From Lacipirellulaceae bacterium (GTDB taxonomy: Bacteria > Planctomycetota > Planctomycetia > Pirellulales > Lacipirellulaceae), in NCBI GenBank assembly GCA_040218535.1, contig JAVJRG010000006.1, positions 46,033 through 110,032 on the forward strand: a stretch of DNA of 64,000 nt. Reading direction: 5' to 3'. The notes under the pieces are model-generated. The model saw only the letters and a program-made list of their open reading frames with translations, did no database searches and was not told the DNA's origin. A program made the translations under genes and the position numbers. Shown one piece after another: positions 35,247 through 44,424 of the stretch (its first letter is position 1; the number at the start of each line of letters is the position of its first letter).

Positions 35247-36455
35247 TTAGCAACACCCCTCGGTCCCGCAGCAATCCTCTCCCGGCAAGCTCGTTTCGTC
35301 GTAATCCAGCCCCTTCGTTTCCCGCACGTGCCGCACCGCATTGCGGTGGCAATCGTACTCGGTTGCTTCCTCTGGCGAAACGAGCGTGTGCGGCTCAATT
35401 GGCGTCACGTGACTGGCGTAAGGCTCGCGTGTGTAAATGTCAAACGTCTTCTTGCAAACGGCCGTCCGCTCACCGCGTTTGAGTGTGTGTCCGTCGTCAT
35501 CCTTCACCTGCTTCCAGGGGCCGTTGTAGATCACCGCTTGCTTGTGATCCATGCAGGGGCCCTCTTTTCCTTTGTAAGCTCTGAGCGTCACGCTGCGGAA
35601 CTCAATCCCTTCGACCACTGCCCACGCTTCCTCCTGACGGCTGAGTATTTCGACGCCGTAAAAGCCCGCGTCTTCAAACGCCTTGAGGAACTCTCCCTCA
35701 ACGAACGCACCACTGATGCAGCCGCTCCATAGGTTCGGATCGTTCTGCAAATGCTGCGGAACCGGTTCGTCGCTAACGATGTCGGAGATGACTGCACGAC
35801 CTCCTCGCTTTAACACGCGAAAGATCTCGGCGAACAACTGCTTGCGATCCGCGTTACTCACGAGGTTCAACACGCAATTTGAGACCACCACATCCACCGA
35901 GTCGCTTTCGACAAGTGGCTTCGAAGCACGCAGTTCGTCGGCGTAACTCTCTGCCTTCAACCAATCAGAACTTGTGGCTATCGGGTTCTCCGCCAACCTC
36001 TGCTCGAAAGCTTCTAAGTCGAGCCCCAAGTCCTGAATGCTCCCTTTCCGGAAATCGACGTTCTTGTAGCCAATCTTCTCGCCGATCTCACCCTGGTACT
36101 TACGAGCGAGGGCGAGCATCTCATCATTACGATCAACGCCGATGACCTTGCCCCCTGGACCAACGATCTGGGAGGCGATGTAGCAAATCTTCCCACCCCC
36201 GCTGCCCAAGTCGAGCACTGTCTCGCCTTCAGCGACATGCTTAGAAGGATCACCGCAACCATAGTCCCGCTCGATGATCTCTTCAGGAATGATCTTTAGG
36301 TACTGAGGATCGTAGTCCACGGGACAGCAAAGGGCAGGTTCCGCTTCCTGTGCAGCCGCACCATAGCGATCACGCACAGCCGCCTCGACATTCAGCTCCT
36401 TCGTGCTGGCAGCGTCTCCATTCAATCCCACGACGGGCAATTCCATTTCACTCAC
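35247..36455 (-). CDS. ArsM-like methyltransferase with C-terminal cysteine-rich extension
   Basis: A 402-residue protein. SAM motif I is VLDLGSGGGKICYIA. Four cysteines match those of arsenite methyltransferases: Cys43/44 (ALCCPVD), Cys67 (YGCGDP), Cys194 (VSNCVLNLVS) and Cys246 (SGCISGAF). The SNCVLNL and CISGA motifs are characteristic of ArsM, which methylates As(III) to volatile or less toxic forms. Residues about 285-402 are an extra domain (GPCMDHKQAVIYNGPW, ERTAVCKKTF) ending in EDCCGTEGCC, a likely thiol metal-binding tail. No ArsR or other ars gene is adjacent. The substrate could be arsenic or another metalloid. Confidence 0.8.
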   Translation of the reverse strand: MSEMELPVVGLNGDAASTKELNVEAAVRDRYGAAAQEAEPALCCPVDYDPQYLKIIPEEIIERDYGCGDPSKHVAEGETVLDLGSGGGKICYIASQIVGPGGKVIGVDRNDEMLALARKYQGEIGEKIGYKNVDFRKGSIQDLGLDLEAFEQRLAENPIATSSDWLKAESYADELRASKPLVESDSVDVVVSNCVLNLVSNADRKQLFAEIFRVLKRGGRAVISDIVSDEPVPQHLQNDPNLWSGCISGAFVEGEFLKAFEDAGFYGVEILSRQEEAWAVVEGIEFRSVTLRAYKGKEGPCMDHKQAVIYNGPWKQVKDDDGHTLKRGERTAVCKKTFDIYTREPYASHVTPIEPHTLVSPEEATEYDCHRNAVRHVRETKGLDYDETSLPGEDCCGTEGCC

Positions 36456-36677
36456 TATGGTACTCCTAACAAAGAAGCGAATCTTTTGATGATCGAACGC
36501 TCAGTTCAGGACACGGATCGCTGGCTAACCAGGCAATGCAATGTATGCCTAACAACCCACATGTTAATATGCTCTTCACCGAGCGTCTGTGGGGCTTTTC
36601 ACCGAGATACCCATGTGGGGCCGCTCGACAGCGAGCCGTCCAACCCTAAAATGAGCAGTTTGCCAATCAAACGGTAG

Positions 36678-38015
<1,338 letters not shown>

Positions 38016-38129
38016 GCCGTTTAGCAACGCCATACGGTCAACGAATCGCACGAATACGACGAATCTCGATGGCTTCGTTAGCCGTTGAGCTTGCTCGACG
38101 CGTTCCTCGTCCTGGAATAAACTAAAGGC

Positions 38130-38723
38130 ATGGTCGAAATCCGCTACACTGGTGATGTCCTCTGGGACAGAATCGAGCAAGCTGTGGAGAAAGTTCGTGA
38201 CCGCCTAAACCGTTTCTGTGCAGCAATGGAACAGGCGAGCATCCCGTACGCAGTCGTCGGCGGTAACGCGGTCCAAGTGTGGGTTGCCCAAGTCGATGAA
38301 GGAGCTATCAGGAATACGCGCGATGTCGACATCCTAATTGATCGAGATTCGCTCGATGAAGCAATCTTTGCCGCTAAGGAACATGGCTTTCACTATCACG
38401 TCGTCAACGGCGTATCCCTTTTTCTGGATGGCGAGGACAACAAGCCGAGCGAAGCCGTGCATTTGGTGTTCGCCGGAGAATTGGTGAAACCTCACGAAAC
38501 AACACCGACTCCTACGCTTGATGAAGTCGAGTTTGTCAAATCGACGCGAACCGTTTCGTTAGAATCTCTCGTTTTAATGAAGCTCACCTCTCATCGGCTC
38601 AAAGATCGTGTCCACATCCAAGACATGATCCAAGTCGGCCTCATCGATGAGACCTGGACCGACCACTTCGAAGAGCCGCTCAAGTCACGCTTGCAGGAAT
38701 TGCTCGACGATCCCTATGGGTAA
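38130..38723 (+). CDS. nucleotidyltransferase-fold protein
   Basis: A 197-residue soluble protein. VVGGNAVQVWV (about 43-53) and TRDVDILIDRDSLDEAI (about 64-80) form the GG...D-x-D core of the polymerase-beta-like nucleotidyltransferase fold, similar to AbiEii/MNT-type or DUF-type proteins that act alone. The later SLESLVLMKLTSHRLKDRVHIQDM is the usual helical C-terminus of that group (a KxxxxRxKDxxDI-like segment). No partner antitoxin or HEPN gene is adjacent, so a toxin-antitoxin role is not supported. Starts at ATG 114 bp after eno. Confidence 0.75.
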   Translation: MVEIRYTGDVLWDRIEQAVEKVRDRLNRFCAAMEQASIPYAVVGGNAVQVWVAQVDEGAIRNTRDVDILIDRDSLDEAIFAAKEHGFHYHVVNGVSLFLDGEDNKPSEAVHLVFAGELVKPHETTPTPTLDEVEFVKSTRTVSLESLVLMKLTSHRLKDRVHIQDMIQVGLIDETWTDHFEEPLKSRLQELLDDPYG

Positions 38724-38781
38724 ACTCGGCACGATGGAAGAATCCGGCATGTAACAAACAGGTCGCGGTTGCTATCTCTGC

Positions 38782-38787
38782 TATAAT
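38782..38787 (+). promoter_or_regulatory. consensus -10 box (TATAAT)
   Basis: A perfect TATAAT lies 38 bases before the ATG at 38825, in otherwise GC-rich DNA. The -35 region at 17 bp spacing (CAGGTC) is poor. A perfect TATAAT also precedes guaA at a similar distance (44380). Confidence 0.45.
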
Positions 38788-38824
38788 GCGAGAAAGCTGC
38801 CAGTTTCTTGCCTTGGGAGTATTC

Positions 38825-40513
38825 ATGCACCCCACGTCTCCTCGCTATCGCTCTCGCTTACTCGTTGCCGCGTTGTTTTCGGTCGTCGGCATTCTTCACA
38901 CACCGCAACTTAATGCCGAACAGCGAATCACCCTCCGCTCCGGCACCGAGATCGTCGCCACGAAGATCGAAATGGACGGCGATGCTGTCAAGCTGCAGGT
39001 TGACGACCAAGCAGCACTCACCGTTCCGCTGGAGAAGATCGCCAGCATCACTTCGGTCGAAGGGCACCAGGGCGACGCGGCTCAGCGACTTTTGTTGGCT
39101 GCTTTCGAGACTCGTGCGATGACCGAAAACGCTTCGGAAGGGCTTGGCCTGCTTGCTGAGGCCTATCGCCAAGCTCCGGACAATCCACGAGTGGCTTATT
39201 GGTACGCACGAGCGGTACTCGACAATGGCGAAGGAAAAGCGGCTAGCAGAATTCTGGAGAAGCACCGCCAGGAGATCGAAGCCGCCTTGCCTGGGATGCT
39301 GGAACCCCTCGAAAAGAAGGTCGCCGCCCGTGTGAAGGTCGAGTCGCTCCCGGAGGATTTGGTCCGCTTTATCGACGCGGCCAACCTAACGGCAGAAACC
39401 GCCAAGGTGAATCGCAACGGTCGGATGACGGCTTACATGTATTTCCGTCTCGTGGATCAACATGAGAAGCCGCTGAACAAGACCGAGTTGCAAGTCAGTT
39501 GTCGTGGTTCGGAGGAAGTTTTGACTCCTTGCGACGACGGATACTTCTTCTTTCAGTATTCGATCTCTCCGAGTTCGAGCCACAACTACGAGCACCTGAC
39601 GCTTAGTACAGCCAGCTATGAACTAAAACAGCAAAAGTTCGAACTCTCAGGGAGTTTTCATCACGCCGAAGATGCCGGAGAACTGCAGGCGTATCGCTTT
39701 ACCGAAGAAGATAAGCAACCGGTCGAACTAAAGCTGGTCGATGCCGAGAAGAACCCGGTCCCAAAAGCCAATGTTAGCGTGAAGCCACGGACCGGTCGTT
39801 CGACGAATCCTGAAACCTATACCTCAGACTCAGAGGGGATCGTACGCATGAAGTGCTACCCGACTTTTCTCTCAGTCACGGCACAAGCAGACGGCTACAA
39901 AACGGAAACACTCTCGCTGAATCTCACGAGTCACGCTACCAAGGCGGCAACCCAGGAAGAAAAACCTGTCGTCAAGCGCGAGCTGAAACTTCATCACGGC
40001 CTCACGGCAACCCTCCGCTTGGCGTGGCGCGGCAAGGTGCAACAGTTCGGCGGTAATCAGGCCCCGCAAGAGATGCGCGGAGCTGCACTATTAAAAGTTG
40101 TTGCCGGCAATGTGATTCCCAACCAACAATGGCCCCACTGGCTGAACGTCCAGCAGATCGAAGATCGCCTGACGCTCACCCTGGTCGACCAAATGCGAGG
40201 CCATCATCAAACACTCGTTGGCGAACCCACCTGGACACGCATGCTCGCCACAGCAGAGGGCGAAGAAGACGCTGCACTCTCGTACGAAGATATCGATTTA
40301 GAGGGCATTGAACGCTTCAAGGACAAAGCAAAAGAACCGACCACCAGACAGCAGCCGAAGAATCTCTACGGGTCGCAAGGCAGCTATCATCTTGACCCCA
40401 AATCGCTGTTCTACGGCCACTTCACCGGCGGCCACCAAGGCCGCATGGGTGCGTTCGCGTACAAGCTAGAGGTCGAGTCACTCCGCTCCGGACCCCACAA
40501 TAAACCGAACTGA
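38825..40513 (+). CDS. secreted protein with Ig-like/carboxypeptidase-regulatory-like domain, function unknown
   Basis: A 562-residue protein with a signal peptide (MHPTSPRYRSRLLVAALFSV and onward, ending near LNAE). The mature part first has a short SH3-like stretch (ITLRSGTEIVATKIEMDGD), then helices with a TPR-like look (residues 100-150), and then a beta-rich region with VELKLVDAEKNPVPKANVSV, typical of carboxypeptidase regulatory-like (CarboxypepD_reg) domains that present beta-sandwich folds. No catalytic motif is evident. GGGAG precedes the ATG. The gene has its own -10 box. Planctomycete-specific by appearance. Confidence 0.75.
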   Translation: MHPTSPRYRSRLLVAALFSVVGILHTPQLNAEQRITLRSGTEIVATKIEMDGDAVKLQVDDQAALTVPLEKIASITSVEGHQGDAAQRLLLAAFETRAMTENASEGLGLLAEAYRQAPDNPRVAYWYARAVLDNGEGKAASRILEKHRQEIEAALPGMLEPLEKKVAARVKVESLPEDLVRFIDAANLTAETAKVNRNGRMTAYMYFRLVDQHEKPLNKTELQVSCRGSEEVLTPCDDGYFFFQYSISPSSSHNYEHLTLSTASYELKQQKFELSGSFHHAEDAGELQAYRFTEEDKQPVELKLVDAEKNPVPKANVSVKPRTGRSTNPETYTSDSEGIVRMKCYPTFLSVTAQADGYKTETLSLNLTSHATKAATQEEKPVVKRELKLHHGLTATLRLAWRGKVQQFGGNQAPQEMRGAALLKVVAGNVIPNQQWPHWLNVQQIEDRLTLTLVDQMRGHHQTLVGEPTWTRMLATAEGEEDAALSYEDIDLEGIERFKDKAKEPTTRQQPKNLYGSQGSYHLDPKSLFYGHFTGGHQGRMGAFAYKLEVESLRSGPHNKPN

Positions 40514-40540
40514 CAGAATCTGGCATCAACCCAATCGCCA

Positions 40541-40577
40541 AGCCCCAGAGCCGCAAGGCGTCAGCCTACGGGTCACC
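40541..40577. repeat. GGCGTCAGCC-type repeat
   Basis: AGAGCCGCAAGGCGTCAGCC followed by TACGGGTCACC; the imperfect palindromic core matches the repeats at 9866, 18891, 40664 and 44329. Confidence 0.55.
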
Positions 40578-40663
40578 GATCGTGCCGCGCGTCTTTCTCG
40601 TTGAATTCAAGCCAGCACATCGGGTAGCTTAGAAAGAATGCAAAGCAGTTCCCATCAGACATC

Positions 40664-40689
40664 AGCCGCCGGGCGTTAGCCCCCGGTTA
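40664..40689. repeat. GGCGTTAGCC-type repeat
   Basis: GCCGCCGGGCGTTAGCCCCC followed by GGTTA. The clearest copy of the family in this window; GGGCGTTAGCCC is nearly self-complementary. Confidence 0.7.
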
Positions 40690-40911
40690 CATGGGAAATA
40701 GCGACCACTTGTGGAGGAAGCACTAAGCAACAAGGGGAATAATACGACGCTTGAAGCAAAAGTCATCCACCTCGCTATCGGCAAAAACCCACAAGTCATT
40801 GCAAGGTAACGAGTTCGCACAATTCACAGTATCGCCGTCACAAGACTTTTGCACCAGAAAACACGTTCACTGTGCAAAAAGCAATAAGGTCGAGACTCCG
40901 GTTTCAGTTTT

Positions 40912-41274
40912 ATGAACGAGCCCACCAACGCACCCCCGATCACCGACTCCCCGTGGTTCTGGTTCGCCATTTTCGCCACAGTTGGCCTCGCAGTCCTGCT
41001 AGCCACTGGAGGAAAGTTCGGCAAACGCCAAGCGGGCATTGAGAACCGCTACAAAGCTCGCGCTGCCGTCGCCGAAGGGTACGAAGTAGAAACCGATGCC
41101 ACTGGCAGAAAGGATGTTTCAGAGAGCCCCGTAGAAACTCCCGAGTACTCGACCCCGAATAAGCTCGAAATCCCCCTCTGGCCACTCCAGCTCACGTTAG
41201 CACTGATCCTGGGCTTGAGCATCACGATGCTCATTCGCGGACGACGGAACATTGACTCGGGGAACACCACATGA
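40912..41274 (+). CDS. small two-helix membrane protein
   Basis: A 120-residue protein with one hydrophobic helix near 14-32 (PWFWFAIFATVGLAVLLATGG) and a second near 90-107 (WPLQLTLALILGLSITMLI), joined by a charged cytoplasm-like loop rich in Glu and Lys. The ATG overlaps nothing upstream; its own stop overlaps the next start by 4 bases (ATGA), so the two genes are translationally coupled. No family is recognised. Confidence 0.65.
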   Translation: MNEPTNAPPITDSPWFWFAIFATVGLAVLLATGGKFGKRQAGIENRYKARAAVAEGYEVETDATGRKDVSESPVETPEYSTPNKLEIPLWPLQLTLALILGLSITMLIRGRRNIDSGNTT

Positions 41275-41831
41275 GTTTGCTCCTAGAGAACGCGGTGGCC
41301 GTCGGGGCCGTCGGGGCCGTGGCGACGACTTTTGCGGGTCTCGTATTCCTAGCCCGTCGCACTGGAAAGTCGGCTGCTGCCCTGGCCGTTGTGCTGGCCT
41401 TGACGTTCGTCTTGCTGGCCGTTGAGAGGTTCGTGGTCACTGATCGCGAACAGATTGAGACATCCTTGCAGCAAACCCTCGACGCCATTGAAGCAAATGA
41501 TTTGCCAGCATTGCTGACTCATATCGATCCCAAGGCAACGATGATCCGCGCTGATGCCGAAGCTGCATTGCCACTCATTCAAGTAAAAGCGACAGGCGGC
41601 AGCCAAGTCATCACGACCGTCAACTCAGACAATCAGCCAGCGACTGCCGAAACAAAATTCCGCGGTATGATCAACGGCACTTCGAAGAAGGGCGGCGCGC
41701 TCGTCGGATACTTCGACGATGTGGAGGTCACCTGGACCAAACGAGACGACCGCTGGCTGATCGACGGCTACACGATTTACAACAAAGGGAAACCGATCAA
41801 CGCCGTGCAACGATTACGAGCCGGGAATTGA
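41271..41831 (+). CDS. membrane-anchored NTF2-like (SnoaL-like) protein
   Basis: A 186-residue protein with two N-terminal hydrophobic helices (about 8-27 and 36-54) and a soluble domain with the alpha-plus-beta pattern of NTF2-like folds (IETSLQQTLDAIEANDLPAL, then four strands ending WTKRDDRWLIDGYTIYN). It is coupled to the gene before it by an ATGA overlap. The pair may form a small envelope complex; function unknown. Confidence 0.68.
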   Translation: MSLLLENAVAVGAVGAVATTFAGLVFLARRTGKSAAALAVVLALTFVLLAVERFVVTDREQIETSLQQTLDAIEANDLPALLTHIDPKATMIRADAEAALPLIQVKATGGSQVITTVNSDNQPATAETKFRGMINGTSKKGGALVGYFDDVEVTWTKRDDRWLIDGYTIYNKGKPINAVQRLRAGN

Positions 41832-41913
41832 GTCGACTTCCCCGACTTCAATGCAAGATATTTCGTTGTGAAGCGAATACCTCTCCGGAGTAAATGACAT
41901 ACGGAGAATCAAA

Positions 41914-42075
41914 ATGGTAAAAATCGAAAGGGAAGACATTACCCCCAAATGTCCTCACTGCGAAGAACGCATCGAGGTTCTTATTGAGGTCAAGCGGGGT
42001 TGGTTCGCGGTCCATCGCGTCTTTTGTTGCCCAGCTTGCGAAAAAATCGTTGGCATGACGGCCGGAGCGACTTAG
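41914..42075 (+). CDS. 53-residue zinc-ribbon protein
   Basis: A short gene with GGAG 8 bases before the ATG. The product has CPHCEE at 13-18 and CCPACEK at 40-46, spaced as a four-Cys zinc ribbon, around a short basic beta-hairpin (VKRGWFAVHRVF). No homologous family is recalled; many such ribbons bind nucleic acid or other proteins. Its stop (TAG 42073-42075) overlaps the stop of the convergent minus-strand gene by 3 bases. Confidence 0.65.
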   Translation: MVKIEREDITPKCPHCEERIEVLIEVKRGWFAVHRVFCCPACEKIVGMTAGAT

Positions 42076-42770
42076 CTCCCCGGCCCCAGGTTCCCGCCGC
42101 GATTATGCCATGGCGAGTTGCGATAGAACTGCCGGTCCGGCGTGCGAGGACGCACACCATCCCGGAAACCGTTCGCCCCATCAGGGTCGAGTTGACCGAG
42201 GGCAGGGCGACCGATCTGCGGATAGCCTAACCAAGAACCGAAGAATCCAGGAAACCCAAAGCCCCCACCATAGAACGGAGCCCCGAAGCCTCCGCCACCA
42301 AAGCCATAGCCCCCTGCACCATAACCTGGAACGACCGGAAAACCACGGCGAGCGTCGTGCCAGCGTTCCCATTCCGCATCAAGTCCGCCGAGACCATTAC
42401 CGTAGGAGCGAACGCGGTAATAAGTGTTCACTGAGCCGTCAGCACCTCGCTGAATGATTCGGCTGCGATCGTAACCACTGGTCACCGCACGAGGATCGTC
42501 CAGCGGCTCGATCGCGCGAGTTCGCTGATATTGGGCAACACGCGCCCCGGTATCTGGGTCGTGCGTGTAGCGTGAGGGAGCGAAGATCCAGCTCGCGGGC
42601 TCGGCTTTGACGACAACCACATGCGTGCATGCAGACTGGCACCCACCGATGCTACAGGGTTGGGCAGCACGGGCTTGATTCAAGAGAGCAAAACCTGCCA
42701 AGACTGCGGCAAGCACTACTTTCCAAAACCAAGGAGCAGGTCGAAAGGGATCAGTCGAACGACGGTACAT
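42072..42770 (-). CDS. secreted Gly/Tyr-rich protein, function unknown
   Basis: A 232-residue protein. It begins MYRRSTDPFRPAPWFWKVVL, a basic n-region and hydrophobic segment ending near ARAAQP, so it is exported. The middle (SYGNGLGGLDAEWERWHDAR) precedes a glycine/phenylalanine-rich low-complexity stretch (GYGAGGYGFGGGGFGAPFYG). A Cys-rich start (CSIGGCQSACTH) follows the signal. The ATG at 42770 was chosen over the one 10 codons upstream. Tail-to-tail overlap with the zinc-ribbon gene. Confidence 0.6.
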   Translation of the reverse strand: MYRRSTDPFRPAPWFWKVVLAAVLAGFALLNQARAAQPCSIGGCQSACTHVVVVKAEPASWIFAPSRYTHDPDTGARVAQYQRTRAIEPLDDPRAVTSGYDRSRIIQRGADGSVNTYYRVRSYGNGLGGLDAEWERWHDARRGFPVVPGYGAGGYGFGGGGFGAPFYGGGFGFPGFFGSWLGYPQIGRPALGQLDPDGANGFRDGVRPRTPDRQFYRNSPWHNRGGNLGPGS

Positions 42771-42782
42771 TGTGGCCTTTCC

Positions 42783-42823
42783 ACGAAGAGGAAATAACAC
42801 GAAGAGGAAATAACACGAAGAGG
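42783..42823. repeat. 16-bp tandem repeat, 2.6 copies
   Basis: ACGAAGAGGAAATAAC occurs at 42783-42798 and 42799-42814, then the first nine bases again at 42815-42823. It lies in the promoter region just upstream of the Gly/Tyr-rich gene. Confidence 0.85.
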
Positions 42824-42884
42824 CGAATCGTAGCGGCGTCCGTTCCTTTCTTAAGAGCTAATAGCTATTAGCTAACAGCTTCCA

Positions 42885-43361
42885 TCATTGAATCGGTTGT
42901 ACTTTCAAAGTGTGATCTGAAGGGTCATAAATCGCTTCCTGACCTTCGGGAAGCTCAGGAATCGGCATGCCAATCGGCTTAATGATTTCCTTCAAGAACT
43001 CCTCATGATCTTTTGGGTAGCGATCATGAATCGCATTGAAGGTTCTCATTTGATTTTGAACTTGGATATTAAAAAGCTTGTGCTTTGTCTCAAAGTAAGT
43101 AGCAGAAACCGTGCCGAGATACCCCCCCGCCTCCCGCGACTTACGTCCTTGCTGTGGAGATTTGGAGGTAAACTCGGAAGCCCCTTCATTCACGCCATTC
43201 TCATCAACCGCCAGCGGCTCTGGTTCCGGTTCCTTGACTTGTTCTTGAACTTCTGCTTTTTCTTCCGCAGTCAATTCAACATCGGCTCCGGGAAGTTCCG
43301 GAGCTTCACAGCCAACTGAAAGGAACAAACCAACAAGCGTAAATACGAAGGGCATCTTCAT
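42885..43361 (-). CDS. lipoprotein, function unknown
   Basis: A 158-residue protein with a lipoprotein signal: MKMPFVFTLVGLFLSVGCEA, lipobox LSVGC with Cys18 as the lipidated residue. An acidic linker (ELTAEEKAEVQEQVKEPEPE) is followed by a region with a weakly DUF1559/pilin-like helix (YFETKHKLFNIQVQNQMRTF NAIHD..YPKDHEEFLKEI, split here) similar to pseudopilin-like planctomycete proteins. No enzyme motif. It is upstream of and co-directional with surE (43389) but starts before it in the minus direction, 27 bp away. Confidence 0.65.
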   Translation of the reverse strand: MKMPFVFTLVGLFLSVGCEAPELPGADVELTAEEKAEVQEQVKEPEPEPLAVDENGVNEGASEFTSKSPQQGRKSREAGGYLGTVSATYFETKHKLFNIQVQNQMRTFNAIHDRYPKDHEEFLKEIIKPIGMPIPELPEGQEAIYDPSDHTLKVQPIQ

Positions 43362-43388
43362 GATGGTGTGTCTCGATTGGGGAGGAGG

Positions 43389-44168
43389 TTAATTGTTGAT
43401 ATCAGCGAATGGCGTGCCAAGCTGCCACGATTGCATCGCTTCCAGCTCGTCACGCGCGGTCATGTCGAATTTGAGGGGCGTAAGGGTGATGTATCCTTCA
43501 CGCAACAACGAGAGATCCGTATCGATATGCGACGGAGGTTGCGGCTGAACCCCAGTAGCCCAGAAATAAGGCCGATTCCGTGGGTCCATGCGTCGCTCAA
43601 AATCTTCACCCCAAGGGGCGACCGAAAGGGGAGCGACTTTCACTTCGGCTCCTGCCTCCAAAGCAGTTGCTGGAAGATTCAAGTTGAAGAGTTGGGACTC
43701 CGCGTCCTTCTGCTCAAGGATTTGCCCGATGATTGGTACAGCTAGTTCTGCCGCTCTGTCGAAGCGGGCTTGTTCGTCGTACTCCAAGGAGACGGCGATG
43801 CTGGTGATTCCGAAGAAAGCCCCTTCAATCGCAGCAGCAACGGTGCCGCTGTAAAGCACGTTTATCCCGGCATTCATGCCGCTATTGATGCCACTGACAA
43901 CCAAATCGGGCCGCTGGGGACACAACTCAGAGACTGCCAATTTCACGCAGTCAGCCGGGCTCCCCTCGACCCCCCACCCACGCCGGCGGGGGCCGTCGAA
44001 CACCTCACGAGCCATTAGTGGCGTCAGGTAGGTAATCGCGTGGCCAACGCCGCTTTGCTCGGTCAGCGGGGCGACCACTTGCACGTCACCTAGAGCCCGC
44101 AATTGACGTTCCAGGGCAGCCAACCCAGGCGCGTAGATGCCATCATCGTTCGTAAGGAGTATCTGCAC
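43389..44168 (-). CDS. surE: 5'/3'-nucleotidase SurE
   Basis: SurE is a metal-dependent acid phosphatase that cleaves nucleoside monophosphates. ILLTNDDGIYAPGL (residues 3-16) holds the Asp-Asp metal ligands; TEQSGVGHAIT, GSPADCVKLAV, and SGINSGMNAGINVLYSGTVA are further conserved blocks. The GTG at 44168 gives the normal SurE start one residue before QILLTNDDG and a 259-residue length; the frame also continues 13 codons to a TTG (44207) that would lengthen it. The downstream lipoprotein gene lies 27 bp away on the same strand, so an operon is likely. Confidence 0.9.
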   Translation of the reverse strand: MQILLTNDDGIYAPGLAALERQLRALGDVQVVAPLTEQSGVGHAITYLTPLMAREVFDGPRRRGWGVEGSPADCVKLAVSELCPQRPDLVVSGINSGMNAGINVLYSGTVAAAIEGAFFGITSIAVSLEYDEQARFDRAAELAVPIIGQILEQKDAESQLFNLNLPATALEAGAEVKVAPLSVAPWGEDFERRMDPRNRPYFWATGVQPQPPSHIDTDLSLLREGYITLTPLKFDMTARDELEAMQSWQLGTPFADINN

Positions 44169-44328
44169 TTTTCGCTGTATTCCTAATTCAGGGCTTCGAG
44201 CTATCAAGTTCCATCAACTTCGTCATTACCCGCCCAATTCCCACTATAACCGGCCTCGTCGCATTGCCAAAACGAGTGAGGCGAGAAAGCAACTTCGAGG
44301 TTGAGAAATGTGAACATTGAGGAGCAAT

Positions 44329-44357
44329 TCACCGGCGGGCTGTTAGCCCGCGGCTAC
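44329..44357. repeat. GGCGTTAGCC-type repeat (variant GGGCTGTTAGCCC)
   Basis: ACCGGCGGGCTGTTAGCCCG followed by CGGCTAC. Lies about 25 bases upstream of the guaA -10 box. Confidence 0.6.
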
Positions 44358-44379
44358 TTCCGAAAAGGCACCTCCCCCC

Positions 44380-44385
44380 TATAAT
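44380..44385 (+). promoter_or_regulatory. consensus -10 box of guaA (TATAAT)
   Basis: A perfect TATAAT 40 bases before the guaA ATG. The -35 region is poor (CTTCCG at 16 bp spacing). The setting is the same as at 38782. Confidence 0.5.
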
Positions 44386-44424
44386 GATGAGCTTTCCTAC
44401 AGCGAAAATGAGCAGAGTACTGAG

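Larger units (their letters stand above)
40514..40911. other. 398-bp intergenic region with two GGCGTTAGCC-type repeats
   Basis: Besides the repeats at 40541-40577 and 40664-40689, the region shows no coding frame with a good start, no T-run terminator and no RNA gene. The DNA after 40740 is AT-richer (GCAAAAGTCATCC, ACAAGACTTTTGCACCAG) and likely carries the promoter of the small membrane-protein pair. Confidence 0.5.

Noticed and set aside
38130..38723. AbiE or MNT/HEPN toxin-antitoxin pair
   Set aside because: Only the nucleotidyltransferase is present; neighbours are enolase and a secreted protein, not an antitoxin or HEPN gene.
42783..42823. CRISPR array
   Set aside because: Repeats are 16 bp and directly adjacent, with no spacers and no cas genes in the window.
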